Shown here: positions 43,896 to 55,084 of the stretch, piece by piece
Layout: each line of letters opens with the position of its first letter
Numbering within the stretch: the first letter of the stretch is position 1
DNA from: Agrypnia vestita
Taxonomy: Eukaryota > Arthropoda > Insecta > Trichoptera > Phryganeidae
Length of the DNA: 64,000 bases
Direction of reading: 5' to 3'
Assembly: GCA_016648135.1 (NCBI GenBank)
Contig: JADDOH010000152.1
Coordinates: 58,119-122,118, forward strand
Position numbers and translations under genes: made by a program
The notes under the pieces: model-generated
What the model was told of the DNA's origin: nothing
Database searches by the model: none
Seen by the model: the letters and a program-made list of their open reading frames with translations, nothing else

Positions 43896-46708
43896 AGAAG
43901 ACTCTTAGCGGCCTTTTTTGCATGTTTTTAATAATAAGTTTTTTTTTAAAACTGAAGAAAAAAACTTTCTAGATAGCGCCAGAACAATTGAGGACCAAGA
44001 ACAACAGAATAATAGTGGTATTAATTTGAGTAATTGATTTATCCAATCTTATAATTTTTTTAATCAAAATAAAATATGCCCCTGAAAATATGTAAAAGTA
44101 ATCTGTGCAGTGTTACGTAACTTCAATAGCAGAGGACCCGCTGTATGTTTTGCTGCAGTCAGTAATTACCCATGCGTATTACGTAGAATGAATTGTTACA
44201 TTTTCAGGAATTCCAGCTAACGTGAATTTTAAATTAATACTTGTATTCATCAACGGTATAGTGCTGCAAAATTTATATGAAATGGATCATTATGTAAGTT
44301 CAGAAATGTTTGAAATTTGTTGTACTTTACATTTTTAATATGACAAAGAGAAGTAAATCCTGAAAAATATGCCGAGAAATGTTCATTATTCTTCTTCCGT
44401 TATATTTTCGCTTCGTTCAATCGACATTATCAAAGAATTACATTAGTTTTTTGGAGCTAGTGGAGGATTACAAGACGTACCTACATTTATAAAGATCTGT
44501 TTGTTTTAAAGACATCTACCAGGGGCGTGAAATGTGAACGTAGAAACATGACGTTTACGAAAGCATATTTTTGTAGAAAAATCGAATTAAAAGATATATT
44601 TCGTAATAATAATTCAATTATTATCACATTATTCAGATTTTTGATGTGTTACATCTTTCCTCTCGCTTTTCTGCAATCTGTGGCAGTGATTTCGTGAAAA
44701 TGGATGGATATGCGTTACAGGAAATAAGACGCACGCAATTTCATTGAACCAATGAGCGCGCGTGATAGAAAAAAATCATCGTTTATAAATAAATCAATGT
44801 CCGGCAAGTGCCATCACAACGAAGACACACACTTCCAACAGCCAATGCTTCTGATTTTGTATATATGCTGTGAGGCTGGTGTCAAGCGTGTGCATTTTGT
44901 AACTTTGATATATTTTGGCTTATATCTTCGAAACCATCCAAAAATACTTTTTTTAAATTAATGTAAACAATAACTACCCTTAATGATTTACATCACAAAT
45001 TTTATGTAATTACTTGATTATTTTTAAATATTTATTCAAAGTTTTCATACAATATGTATAGTGGCATACTACCGCCATCTATGAAAATAAATGGAAACAT
45101 ATAATTCATCAATCACATTTCTAAACAAAATGCATATGTAGGATACGGTTCTTACCTAGTGCGGCAAAAATTAAATAATAAATAAATACACATGCATTTT
45201 CTTTACTTGTATTTATTAATTAATAAATATATAGGCTTTTTTTAATTTTGATGTTGATTTCTGTTGCGGCTCAATTGATATTTTTAATTGCGAGATGTCA
45301 AATGTTACACCCATTATGCGACTATCATAATACTCATAATACTCTGTCACATAAATATTTTCCTTGGATGTTTTTTCTAAAATATAAGTATCTCTGACAT
45401 TTATTAATTTCTTCATCCAGAGTGTTGAAATATTAAATGAAAGCCAATATTGTCGTCACAATGACAGAATTATTGACATTTGATAAATGTCTTGACGTTT
45501 TTCTATTTTTGAGAATTGGGGTAAAAATCATTAATCAACAGTTTTATTATTTTTACAATAGGTCAGTTTATCTCCAGATCAAAATCTCAACCCATGTATA
45601 TTGTATTGAGGTTTATCTCTCAGAATCTCATCCCTTGCACACGAGCCATAACATTGATACTTATTTACTTATATACAAGCTGCGTGTTACATGACAAGTA
45701 AGGAGGCGAGCGTAAATATTTGTGTCATCAAAAATAATTCATAAAAACTTAATAAACCACTATGATACCTAAAATACCATCTACCTGTTAGTGTTATTAA
45801 AATGTTATTTAAAGTGATAACAGTTCAGCGTAAACTGTCACTTGCAAATAGCGCCAGGGTATTTCTATTTGGGAAGGCATTTTTTTAATAACAATTTTCA
45901 CAGCAAACAAACACGGTCGGGGAAATAATTGCAGCTTTTTGAGCAAAGTGAAAATTGAATTTGTGAATGAATTTATCGCTTTGGCGCTTTCATTTGTTAT
46001 GCCATATTAAATTCAGGCGCTTTTTCCAGCTAAATAATGCGCTAGTCCATTATATCGAAATTTTACAATTTATATTTAGATTTACTTGCTTTCTTTTTCG
46101 ATTATTTATTAGTAAAAAATTAAAACATTTTTGATTGGTTTTAAATCATAGTAAAGCCAGGGGTTCGCTTTGAATAAAAGCCAACTTTCCTCTCCACTAG
46201 AATTATGAGATTATTCGTAAGGCTGCGTGATGGATGTAGATTGATATATTGTAGAAAAGAGCCCTTAAAATACTTTATTCATTTAAGACTGTGGAAAAAG
46301 GATACGCGAGTGTGAGGAGATCCATCAAATGGATTCAAAAAATAGTGAACATACACGATACATAAAAAACTTTGTAAAATATTATGAAATATATAATATG
46401 TTTTTAATGTACCTACATGGCTTATTTATACAAAAACTTATCTCACGTTTTGAGGAGGAGAGGAACAATTTTTTTGAACAAAAAACATTTTTTTTATTGC
46501 GTCGCAGTACTTATTTTTCATATTCGTTCTCATGACACACGTTTAAGATTATTTATTTCACTTCCCATAGATCTTGAGCAAAAATTTATTTGTATTATGG
46601 TTAGAATCATTTATTTTAAATAAATTAAATTAACTCATAACGCATTTTTAAGAATACTAGCCATTGATTGTTATAGTTATATGTAAAATAAATTAAGAGT
46701 TATTTAGC
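43896..46708. other. AT-rich stretch, nothing recognised
   Basis: No coding signal beyond short compositional frames. Two ACTACCGCCATCTATG-like phrases (near 45070 here and 33100) may be traces of a dispersed repeat. Confidence 0.35.
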
Positions 46709-46830
46709 TGCCATCGTAGCCCAGTATGCATGATACTGATTTCTCATACCTAGGGTTTCTGGATCTATTCCCGGTGAGGTCACAATAAATTCATGTGAGC
46801 TTTTTGCATGTTGTTTTTATAATATAACAA
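46709..46830 (+). mobile_element. Degraded tRNA-like SINE of a different family
   Basis: GCCATCGTAGCCCAGTATGC and GGATCTATTCCCGGTGAGG sit at A-box and B-box-like spacing (TRGC..AG at the head, G.TC.A..CC in the second box). Body sequence differs from the main SINE. Strongly decayed, no target duplication seen. Confidence 0.35.
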
Positions 46831-46896
46831 CTTCAGTAATTGGGCGTCTTGGCCTGTCGATATTAAAAATAATTAATAAATATCAATCAAAGTATT

Positions 46897-47095
46897 TTAT
46901 AGATGTCTCATAGAGACAAAACTATTTTTTATACGAGAATGTAGGTATGGAATTCTTTTTGGTTGTTCATATGGCTAGGGCTTACGACCTATCGTACGGT
47001 TGGCTTAAATGTTCACAATACACATTGTCACGTGTATTGTGAACCACACCAATTACACCCATGAGGGACTACTAAATTTTTGGAACTTGTATATA
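46897..47095 (+). repeat. Interspersed repeat B, copy 2
   Basis: TAGATGTCTCATAGAGACAA, GACCTATCGTACGGTTGGCT and TTTTTGGAACTTGTATATAC occur in the family order. The centre is altered: a local inverted pair TGTTCACAATACAC / GTGTATTGTGAACCA replaces the usual AAGTGATCACTT palindrome. Confidence 0.7.
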
Positions 47096-47217
47096 CATAG
47101 GTATGTTTAACTTGCACAACTTGTTTCTTATGTGAGTTGTATTTTTACTACCACCAACTTCAGTCGATAACTTTTTCATTCCCAAAAACTAGTACAGATG
47201 TTGCCATTGATAATGAG

Positions 47218-47224
<7 letters not shown>

Positions 47225-47248
<24 letters not shown>

Positions 47249-47433
47249 TGATTGTAGTTTTTAAGTTATATTTTTAAGTTTAGCCTTGACAATGGCACGT
47301 GATACCGTGTCGAAACGTCGGCCTAGATCTTCTCAGGAAGACCATTTACAGGAAACACGAGATATTTCAGAAACTACTTTTGTTTTTACTCGCGGAAATC
47401 TCAAAGAAAACATATATATATATATATATATAT
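47225..47433. repeat. Two (AT)n tracts flanking a GAAACGTCGG-type fragment
   Basis: (TA)n at 47225-47248 and 47412-47433. Between them GCCTTGACAATGGCACG ... CCGTGTCGAAACGTCGGCC has a stem (GGCACG with CGTGTC) followed by GAAACG. This order resembles the Penelope-type motif at 43829 but with CTTGACA in place of CTGATGA. Confidence 0.5.
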
Positions 47434-48322
47434 TCATAAATCACAACCTGTCTTTAGGAAAATAAATTCAAAAAATATATAAAATGTTAAAGAAAAAGAA
47501 AGAAGTGGCCTCTGAAACCTTAGACAAGCCATCTTTAGTCAATATGCTCAGTTACATTTAATTAAAAAATTTAAGCGTATTTAGATTCCTGTATGAAATT
47601 GGAATAACCCTGGAAAATGCAAAATTATTCCAATGCATAATTTTTGATTCGTGAACACAACAATGCACAATAACACGACATCCTCTTGTTTATATAACCG
47701 AAAGAGGTCCCTCGTGATCCCTGAAGTGGAAACTGGACATCAAAGGGGGAAGAATTTGTTTGGAAATTCAATTTTCCTTCCGAAACACCTGGCGACTAAC
47801 CGATAGCCTTTCGGGATCCCGGAGTAAAACAATTTGTTCCGGTAAAGAATTCAATAAATATCTTTAAAAATTTACCGGTCATTTATTTTCATATAAAACG
47901 CACCCATGTTTATCTACAAATACCATTATATCTCATTCAAATAAAATTACTATACGTCTTAAAATATTTTCACATTATAATTTAACAAGTGTTCAAAGGT
48001 TTTTGGTGAATTTTTGTAGATTTCAATGATTGACTTAAAACACTTCATTTTCTTCCGCTATATTTTATTTTATTTAACGTTAAAAGATTTTCGGGAACAT
48101 CTTTTCATTATCAATAATATGAATAAATTAAATCAAAAAAGTTGTCAGAAAGTAATTAAGTAATTAATCTGGACTTATACTGTCATATCTACATATATCT
48201 ACACACCTACATTGGATTCTGATTAAAAATCGTCGACAATGTATCAATAGATTAAAAAATCGATCTTCTGCATTATAGATATTTCCTTTTTTAATAAGTA
48301 CACGTTTTTCTATCCTGTCTAG

Positions 48323-48398
48323 AACAAACGTGTACCTGGAAAGTCGTATGCCAGTTACGGAGGAAGAATTCTACAGAAACAGACATAACGTGGCTGTT
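48323..48398 (+). CDS. Candidate host exon (76 bp) with splice-like borders
   Basis: CACGTTTTTCTATCCTGTCTAG (ending 48322) is a good acceptor with pyrimidine tract. The block ends GTGGCTGTT/GTATGT, a donor-like hexamer. In the frame entered after one base it reads TNVYLESRMPVTEEEFYRNR then HNVAV; a second frame is also open, so the peptide is not certain. It is markedly GC-richer than the sequence on either side, and a LINE tail begins 78 bp downstream. Family not recognised. Confidence 0.25.
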
Positions 48399-48476
48399 GT
48401 ATGTCTTTTTTTATTAATTTTACTTTCATTATTAATTATAATTTTTAATTTTACTATAATTATAATTATTTATTTT

Positions 48477-48768
48477 TTCTTAGATTCCTACACTACAAGT
48501 CATATATTCCATTAGACAATCCTAACTTTATTTTTATTTCACCTATCATAGATATTATACTTACTCAAGTTTTTGTATGTATATACTCAAGTATATGTGT
48601 ATGTATTGTATTTTGTATATGTATATGCAAACATGTATGTTTTTTACTTGCATTAAATTAATTATTTATCAAATTTATAAATTACATTTTGTTGACTGTT
48701 TTCATTTTATTTTCAAATATTTACTCATGTTGTAAAAGCCCCTCGGGCGTAAATAAATAATTAAAATA
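48477..48768 (+). mobile_element. LINE 3' UTR and tail, second copy
   Basis: Same 3' sequence as 25826-26366: TTAGATTCCTACACTACAAG at the start, ACTTACTCAAGTTTTTGTAT in the middle, and TTGTAAAAGCCCCTCGGGCG then TAAATAAATAA at the end. Shorter by internal deletions. No ORF remnant upstream that I recognise. Confidence 0.65.
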
Positions 48769-49044
48769 TTTCTTAAATATGTACTTTCAGCCGACAAATT
48801 AAATAATGAATTGAAATAAATAAAATAAAGAATCACTTCCTTGTAGAAAAACTCCTAATTTATATATTAATTTTATTCTCGCAGGGTGCTGTAACGACAT
48901 TGATTGAGAAATCAACTTTTTCTGTGCAACCCTAACATTATTAAGGAACCGGTTATGTTCAGAAAAGATGCTCTAAAATTTTTAATGATTATTACAACAA
49001 ACATGTGAAACGGGTTCTAAAACTTAAATATATACAAATTCCAA

Positions 49045-49220
49045 AAAATTGATAGACGGGGTATTCTGTCATGGGTGGACATGGTGACGTTACATTGTGT
49101 AAAGTGATCACTTAAGCCAGCCGTACGATAGGTCATAAGATCTATGAACACCCAAATACTTCCATACCCACTTTCCCATAAAAAATATAATTTCGTCTCT
49201 ATGAGACATCTATAATATAT
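49045..49220 (-). repeat. Interspersed repeat B, copy 3 (minus)
   Basis: On the minus strand: TAGATGTCTCATAGAGACGA, TGACCTATCGTACGGCTGGC, TTAAGTGATCACTTTACACA, AATTTTTTGGAATTTGTATA. The best-preserved central palindrome of the family. Confidence 0.75.
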
Positions 49221-49525
49221 CTCTAAAAAGGTTTCGCGATTGAATTTCGTTGAAAATCACTAATATAATAAAATATATAATAATAATTACTTAATCAAAT
49301 AAAATTTTCACACATTATTATCATCACTGATTATTCTATGAACTCTGATTGGTTTTATTGGCCTTATATTATCATTAATTGTCTTTTCCATACATGCCGT
49401 TATTTATATTTTAATAATTCAATAAAAAATCATTAAAGTTTCACAATTTCATTATTACACATTTTAAACTGTCAATTTTAAATTTCAAGGAAATAAAGAA
49501 ACTATGGAAATATTTTTTTTAAATA

Positions 49526-50811
49526 TTAGGTCCTTACATATGAAATTGGCGTTTAGTATGGGAGGAACATAAAGCCGATTTTTTTTTATTATAATATATT
49601 TATTTAATCAAAGTATGTACCATTGCTATCTATGTCCTTTTGCCATCTCATAGGTAGTTCATCGATCCCTTTACAAAAAAAACCATTCGGACGGGAATCA
49701 ATAAAATCTTTGAAGGCGGTTTGGACTGCCCCATCGGAGTTGAATTTTTTCCTTTGCAAGAAGTTATCCAAATTTCGAAAAAAATGGTAATCTGTTGGGG
49801 TAAGGTCCGGAGAGTACGGTGGATGTCTTAGACATTCCAATTGAAGCTCCTCTAATTTGGTAGCCGTCTGTTGTGCAGTGTGTGGTCTAGCGTTATCATG
49901 AAGCAGCAGTGGCCTAGAGCGATTAACCAGCCTCGGTTGTTTAGCAGCTAGCTTTTCCATCATGGTTTGCAGTTGCTGACAATAGACATCTGCCGTAATC
50001 GTCTGGCCAGATTTAAGAAAGCTATAGTGATCGACACCAGCACTAGTCCACCAAACGCTCACAAGTAACTTTTTTGGAGTCAATTTTCGCTCGGGGCATG
50101 GTTTGGCTGGTTCGGCAGGGTTCAGCCATTGCGATGAGCGCTTCCGATTATCGTACAGGATCCACTTTTCATCACAGGTAATGATTCGATTTAAAATCCC
50201 TTCATTATTGTGCCGGTTGAGTAATGCAACGCAGCAGTCAACGCGCGTTTGTTGATTTGCTTCACTCAATTCGTGAGGTACCCACCTTTCAATCTTTTTC
50301 ACCTTACCAATTTGCTTCAAGTGGATTAAAACAGTTTTATCACTAACACCGCAGCCTGCAGCTAACTCGGATGTGGTTTGCGATGGATCCGCTTCCACAA
50401 TAGCCTTCAATTCTTCATTATCAACTTTGGTCTCCGGCCGTCCACGGGGCTTGTTCTGCAGGTCGAAATTTCCAGAACGAAAACGTTGGAACCAAAAACG
50501 CACTGTGTTTTCTTTTGCGGCACCGTCGCCATACACATCATTAATCCTTCGAGCCGTTTCTGCAGCACTGGTGCCACGGTGGAACTCGTACTCGTAAATA
50601 ACGCGATATTTCAAGTTTTTCATTTTGTAAACTGAGTGACGCAAAGAAAAAAACAATTGAGGAAAAAACAAATGAATTATAATTTTTAAAACACAAATAC
50701 ATGAGTAAATAGCTGTATAAATTTGGATTTGGAATTCCTAACCAAAGAGAAGATATTTGAGATCAAATTTGCCAGTACGGCCAAACGCCATTTTCATATG
50801 TAAGGACCTAA
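49526..50811 (-). mobile_element. Complete mariner transposon (1286 bp), TA target duplication
   Basis: Left TIR (49526) TTAGGTCCTTACATATGAAA and right TIR (reverse complement from 50811) identical over those 20 bases. The two 31 bp ends differ at only two positions. TA flanks both sides (49524-49525, 50812-50813). The total length is normal for mariner, and the transposase frame on the minus strand is uninterrupted. Near-identical TIRs, exact target duplication and an intact ORF point to a recent insertion that may still be functional. It landed just upstream of a short acidic frame at 50817. Confidence 0.93.
49604..50623 (-). CDS. Mariner transposase, DD34D, cecropia-type
   Basis: Cut-and-paste DNA transposase that binds the element's TIRs and inserts at TA. 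An upstream in-frame ATG (50671) would add 16 residues; I prefer 50623 (MKNLKYRVIY), which starts where related transposases start and gives 339 residues. The N-terminal half has two helix-turn-helix regions (AAETARRIND at residues ~19-28; TSELAAGCGVSDKTVLIHLK around 85-104), followed by the WVPHEL linker motif. The catalytic domain has TCDEKWILYDN (first Asp), LLHDNARPHTA (second Asp) and YSPDLTPTDYHFF (third Asp), with 34 residues between the second and third, the mariner DD34D signature. It ends RWQKDIDSNGTYFD, as in the mariner moiety of human SETMAR, so cecropia subfamily is likely. No frameshift or stop. The strong similarity of its conserved blocks across distant animals suggests horizontal spread in its history (inference). 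Confidence 0.93.
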   Translation of the reverse strand: MKNLKYRVIYEYEFHRGTSAAETARRINDVYGDGAAKENTVRFWFQRFRSGNFDLQNKPRGRPETKVDNEELKAIVEADPSQTTSELAAGCGVSDKTVLIHLKQIGKVKKIERWVPHELSEANQQTRVDCCVALLNRHNNEGILNRIITCDEKWILYDNRKRSSQWLNPAEPAKPCPERKLTPKKLLVSVWWTSAGVDHYSFLKSGQTITADVYCQQLQTMMEKLAAKQPRLVNRSRPLLLHDNARPHTAQQTATKLEELQLECLRHPPYSPDLTPTDYHFFRNLDNFLQRKKFNSDGAVQTAFKDFIDSRPNGFFCKGIDELPMRWQKDIDSNGTYFD

Positions 50812-50816
50812 TATAA

Positions 50817-50935
50817 TGGATGAAGATATAATAAGCAGAGCTTGTGAAGAATTTGATGATTTGGAAGAGGCGTTAATGATACGGAAAAACATGAGTACCT
50901 ACCTACCGCGGTGGTCGTAATACTTTATATGATCA
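50817..50935 (+). pseudogene. Short acidic frame, possibly a PIF/Harbinger transposase N-terminus
   Basis: ATG at 50817 opens MDEDIISRACEEFDDLEEAL followed by MIRKN and ends at TAA after ~34 codons; a shifted frame continues PRGGRNTLYDHEYL. Acidic starts with a '..DL.E.L..RR' pattern occur in insect Harbinger transposases, but the match is too short to be sure. The mariner sits directly upstream. Confidence 0.2.
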
Positions 50936-50964
50936 TGAATACTTAACATGAATGAATATGCTGC

Positions 50965-51678
50965 TAGAGCCTCCAAATATTCGTGATTCCTACTATTCGA
51001 ATATCGAATAGTTTATGATAATATATTTGAATATATTCGTATTCGGATGATAAATAATACAAATAAATACTTCTGTATATTTAAAAAAAACACAGTAATT
51101 GTAGAGAATTTATTTATTTAAATTCTTTTAAATATATGATATAAAAAACAACAAAAGACGAGTCAGTATTCTCTCGATAACTGACAAAATTTTCGATATG
51201 TTTATATTACTTCATATCTCATACGTATATGTTTATATTATTTCATATCTCATAAAGTCATATTGTCGGCTCAAGTATTTATAAAAACTTAATACTAAAA
51301 AATAATAGAAAACCGACTCCATCGTTGACAAAACAAAGTGTGTTAACTGTATGTGCTTATTGTAATAAAACCATAAAGATAAGCATAAGACTTTTAAAAA
51401 AAGGCAAATGCAAAAGATGTCCGATAATTTACTGCGTTTACATCTTTGATGTCTGACTTCCATATAAGCTATAGTGGTACTTCTGGAGAAAAAAATCGTA
51501 TATCTGAAAATGCTTACGTATGACTTCCAGGGTTCGTATACCTTTGTTTCGTTTAGAAAAATATTTAAAATCTTATAATATAAATATGAGCGAATACTTT
51601 ACGAATACTTTTTAAAGTATTCGAATAACGAGTACAAAAACAGGCGAATATATTCGAATATTCGGATTGAAGACTCTA
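50965..51678. mobile_element. hAT-like element remnant (~714 bp)
   Basis: Ends are inverted: left TAGAGCCTCCAAATATTCG, right (reverse complement) TAGAGTCTTCAATCCGAATA. TAGAG starts and ATTCGAATATTCG subterminal repeats are typical of arthropod hAT elements. The 8 bp target duplication is not convincing. Inside (51310-51440, plus) a CAYCNKTIKIS-like peptide hints at a BED-type zinc finger in a broken frame. Confidence 0.45.
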
Positions 51679-52264
51679 ATACTGACAGATCGGAGCGAAA
51701 TATATGTAGAAACATAAATTTGTATAGCAGACAAAATAAGTAATAAAAAGAAGAAAAATCTATTTTTCCTCGGAATCAAATTTATCTGTATTAAATAATT
51801 TAGTTATATATTTTTAAAATTCTAACTACGCGTGGCGAAAACAGGATGTTATTTCATTTTATTCATATCTTATGTAAAATTTAGATTCATTTCATTGAAA
51901 TTATATTTAACACATCTTTAAAAAAAAAAAAAAAATTGTTTCTACTCATTGGTACTTCCTTTCACTACTTCCTCACTTCCTGGCGTCAAAAATAAGTTTT
52001 CAAATGAAATGATGTATGCACCCTTATTACCGCACTAATCGGTTCGGTACCACCCTGAAGATAAAATATATTATACATATATAATGTTCCGAGATAAGAA
52101 CACGATGCATGCTATCTCGCTCCGCAGGGGCAGCTTCGTGAGTTACTGTGCAGGGGGATATAGAGCTGCTACTAATGTCGCTTAATCCAATGGCAATATT
52201 ATTGATCGTACGGCTGTCAAAGCGGCTGTTCAAACAAGCATCGCTGCCACACTCCTGTGTTATT

Positions 52265-52504
52265 CAAATGGACTACACGAAGGCTGCAAGGAGATATCGT
52301 AATATTTGTAAATACTTTTATAATATAAATAGACTGGCACAAATGATCGACCGACGATTCGTATCTCTGTTGCTTGGAAAAGAGAGAAAATCCACTCTGA
52401 AGGAAACCCTGAATCCAAGTCTTGTAAGTACTTTAGAGGAAAAAATATTATGTGAAATTATTGAGCTTTATCAGAAGGATGGACTGTCTATAAGAAAAAA
52501 ATAA
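52265..52504 (+). other. Open frame of unknown nature
   Basis: The frame 52148-52504 is open for 118 codons. Its second half (from ATG 52268: MDYTKAARRYRNICKYFY ... LVSTLEEKILCEIIELYQKD) has a protein-like, helical composition. The pattern LN.SL.STLEEKIL..I.ELY..G is reminiscent of the CENP-B/pogo helix-turn-helix region, but I cannot support that firmly. It ends in KKK-TAA beside a foldback fragment. Confidence 0.25.
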
Positions 52505-52544
52505 AAATATAAATTATTGTAAGAAAATATAAAACTGCCTCCAA

Positions 52545-52890
52545 AGTCAGTTACACATTCATCGCAATGTCCATAAATTTCCTGAAAAAATTCCAAATAG
52601 AATGTTTTCCAATTGGAATTCGAAGGTTTTTATTTTTTAATTTGACTTGTATTAAAGGGAATGAATTTTTAATATTCGATATAAGTTACTGTAATGATAG
52701 TCCAACGTTTTACAAAAAATAAGTCAGAAACATTGAAAAAAAAATGCATACTTTGATGTCACGTATCCTCTTAACTATTGATATTAGGTCATAATTGCTT
52801 GAATATTTTCAACTCATAATCAAGGCAGAAATATAGTCATACGAGGTTATTAATGTTTTTCAAATAACCCTGTATATAGATTTCGCAGCT
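52545..52890 (-). mobile_element. Foldback element F, half copy
   Basis: Corresponds to the right half of the 7722-8409 element: TTGACTTGTATTAAAGGGAA, GATATAAGTTACTGTAATGA, GTCCAACGTTTTACAAAAAA, ATTGATATTAGGTCATAATT, AAGGCAGAAATATAG. The left half is absent. Confidence 0.7.
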
Positions 52891-53825
52891 GGTAAATCTA
52901 TACTCTTTTTAATGTGATATTCTTCCGAATTATTTAACATATACTAGAATACATATGAAAATCAATATTTTAAGTTTTTTTTTACTCCTTCTGTAGACCA
53001 GTTATTATTTACAACAACAAACCTACATTTAAAAATATTTTTATTTATTATTAATTCACAATTGAAATTTTTCTGAAATAAATTTCTCTATACTTACTAT
53101 TCTTATGATAATACCTAATACCAGTTTACGTCCAAACATGTGTCACTAAACAACCGTATCTCTAAACATATTTCGCGACATATCTAAGCACACTGAAATC
53201 GTTCTGTTCAATCTCTCATATACCTTTTATCCTAGATAGGTACTTATCTCATAGGCTTTGACTAATAAAACCCCTAAGACACAAAACATATTTATAATCA
53301 CCTATCCTGTGACTTCTCACATGTTTTAATACTTTGTATTATACTCCTTTATGAGTATAAATTGTTATTATACAAATTATTACCATTTTACATTCCCTTT
53401 CAAAATGTTTATTCTTAGCCGCAGGGTGGTGTCTTGAATCACATCAAAGCAGTAATGTACATATTTTAGCAGCATCACAGAAAGTTGCCATCTTGAGGGG
53501 AGATGTACTATATTAAGGGTAATTACGAACAAAGAGCGAACAAATTTATATTTGAATATGTAATAAATTCTTCATTTAGAATTTTATCATCTCAATTTAT
53601 TTTTGGTAACTTGCTTCCTGAATATCGTGTTTGTTGGATCTAAGCGTTGTTTATCTCTCCAATTCACTCCTCCTTATTTCAAAAATAATCAAGTATCTAC
53701 TTTTATAGATTGGTCATAAGAAAAAAAATTTTTACGTATCAATACGCATTTTGTTAACTTGGATATGTATTAATTTAATTAAATATAAATAGCTACATTT
53801 TTATTAAAATATTTTTTGGTTTAAT
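52891..53825. other. AT-rich stretch, nothing recognised
   Basis: No coding or repeat signal that I can support. Confidence 0.4.
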
Positions 53826-55084
53826 AATTGAGCCCTTGTCCGGAATAACGTTGTATCCAACACAAATGTCAATTTTGAGTTATTGATGGAGTTATGTTAG
53901 GTATGTTATTATGCATCGATTAAGGTAAATAATATGTCAAGAAAAAAATATTTAGGCTTCTGGCTGCATTTTAAAGTTATTGGTTTGTGGAATAACGTTG
54001 TATAGTGTTTCTCAAAATGGCGTCGCCGAGCGTCAATATCGTGGAGCGTTTTATCCAGAAAAAATATTATCAAACCTGCAATTGACCCGCCAGAACATGT
54101 TTGTGGAATAACGTTGTATACGATTTGGCAGTTCTGATTAATATTGTGATTTCATAGGTGACAATATTATTTTGTCGAACATTAACCGATTTTACTCAAT
54201 TGATTTATCCATATTGATATTTGAAATGCTTTTTGATAATAATGCTGGCTTTACAGTGCTCTTTATATCGTAACTTAATATAACACCGATACAAAAAGTT
54301 TATTTAATTCCTCATTCTTTTTCGCAGGGTCGAGTTTGTGCCAAAAATGTTTAAATCCGGGATGTTTTCTCCATTTTAATATCAAGATAAATATTTAATC
54401 AGTATTCAGGTTACTGAATTACAATGAAAAAAGTAATCATCTCGTCTTGTGTATTACGAAATTGAATGTCCGACGCCGTATTCAGCAAACAGACGGAGAT
54501 ATGTAATAGTATGTACGAGAGACTTATCGTTCCGTAAAAGCTCTTTACCTACCAATGATCTCATCACAATCAGAGCTCAAACCTTCCACAAAGAATTATA
54601 ATCATGGACCTCCAATAGCTTTCTACCAACTATTTGTGGAAGGAGGGCAAGATTGGCTACCGTTTAGAAAAAAATCATGCAGTTAGGGAGCCTGAAACTA
54701 ACTTCAATGTATTCCAATCTACTGCCAATAAGACTGTTAAGCTCAAGGACCTCGATGACATTTGTGAATTCACGTTAGATGAGCACAGCTGCTTTTAAAA
54801 GGCATTATCAAGTAAAGCAGAATAAAAAAATCCATTTTGCGGAATAACGTTGTTTGTGAAAATTTCATATACAACGTTTATCCACCGATTCAGCATGTTT
54901 TTTTACAATAGATTCACATTTAATTGACTTTTCCCCCTATTTTATATTGAGATTAGTTAAGAATTATATATTTGTTATATTTAAAATATAAAATGTAATA
55001 AATTGTAACTGGTTTCGTTTTTTCAATTTTTCTCGGAATGAGAGTATTGTTGGATACAACGTTATTCCGGGCAAGGGCTCAATT
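53826..55084. mobile_element. TIR element (~1.25 kb) with repeated internal GGAATAACGTTGTA motifs
   Basis: Left end AATTGAGCCCTTGTCCGGAA then TAACGTTGTATCCAACA; the right end is its reverse complement with one difference (C for T), giving TIRs of about 37 bp. If the palindromic AATT at each border is a target duplication, the element is 53830-55080. The internal motif TTTG(T/C)GGAATAACGTTGT recurs at about 53984, 54099 and 54834, and once degenerate in reverse (ATACAACGTTTATCC near 54870). Such subterminal copies commonly serve as transposase-binding sites. A relic frame (54610-54799) reads WKEGKIGYRLEKNHAVREPE and onward to DEHSCF; I do not recognise it. Superfamily unassigned. Confidence 0.7.

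Noticed and set aside
47284..47330. Hammerhead ribozyme at CTTGACA...GAAACGTCGG
   Set aside because: The catalytic core CTGATGA is absent (CTTGACA), so only the stem and GAAAC resemble the motif.
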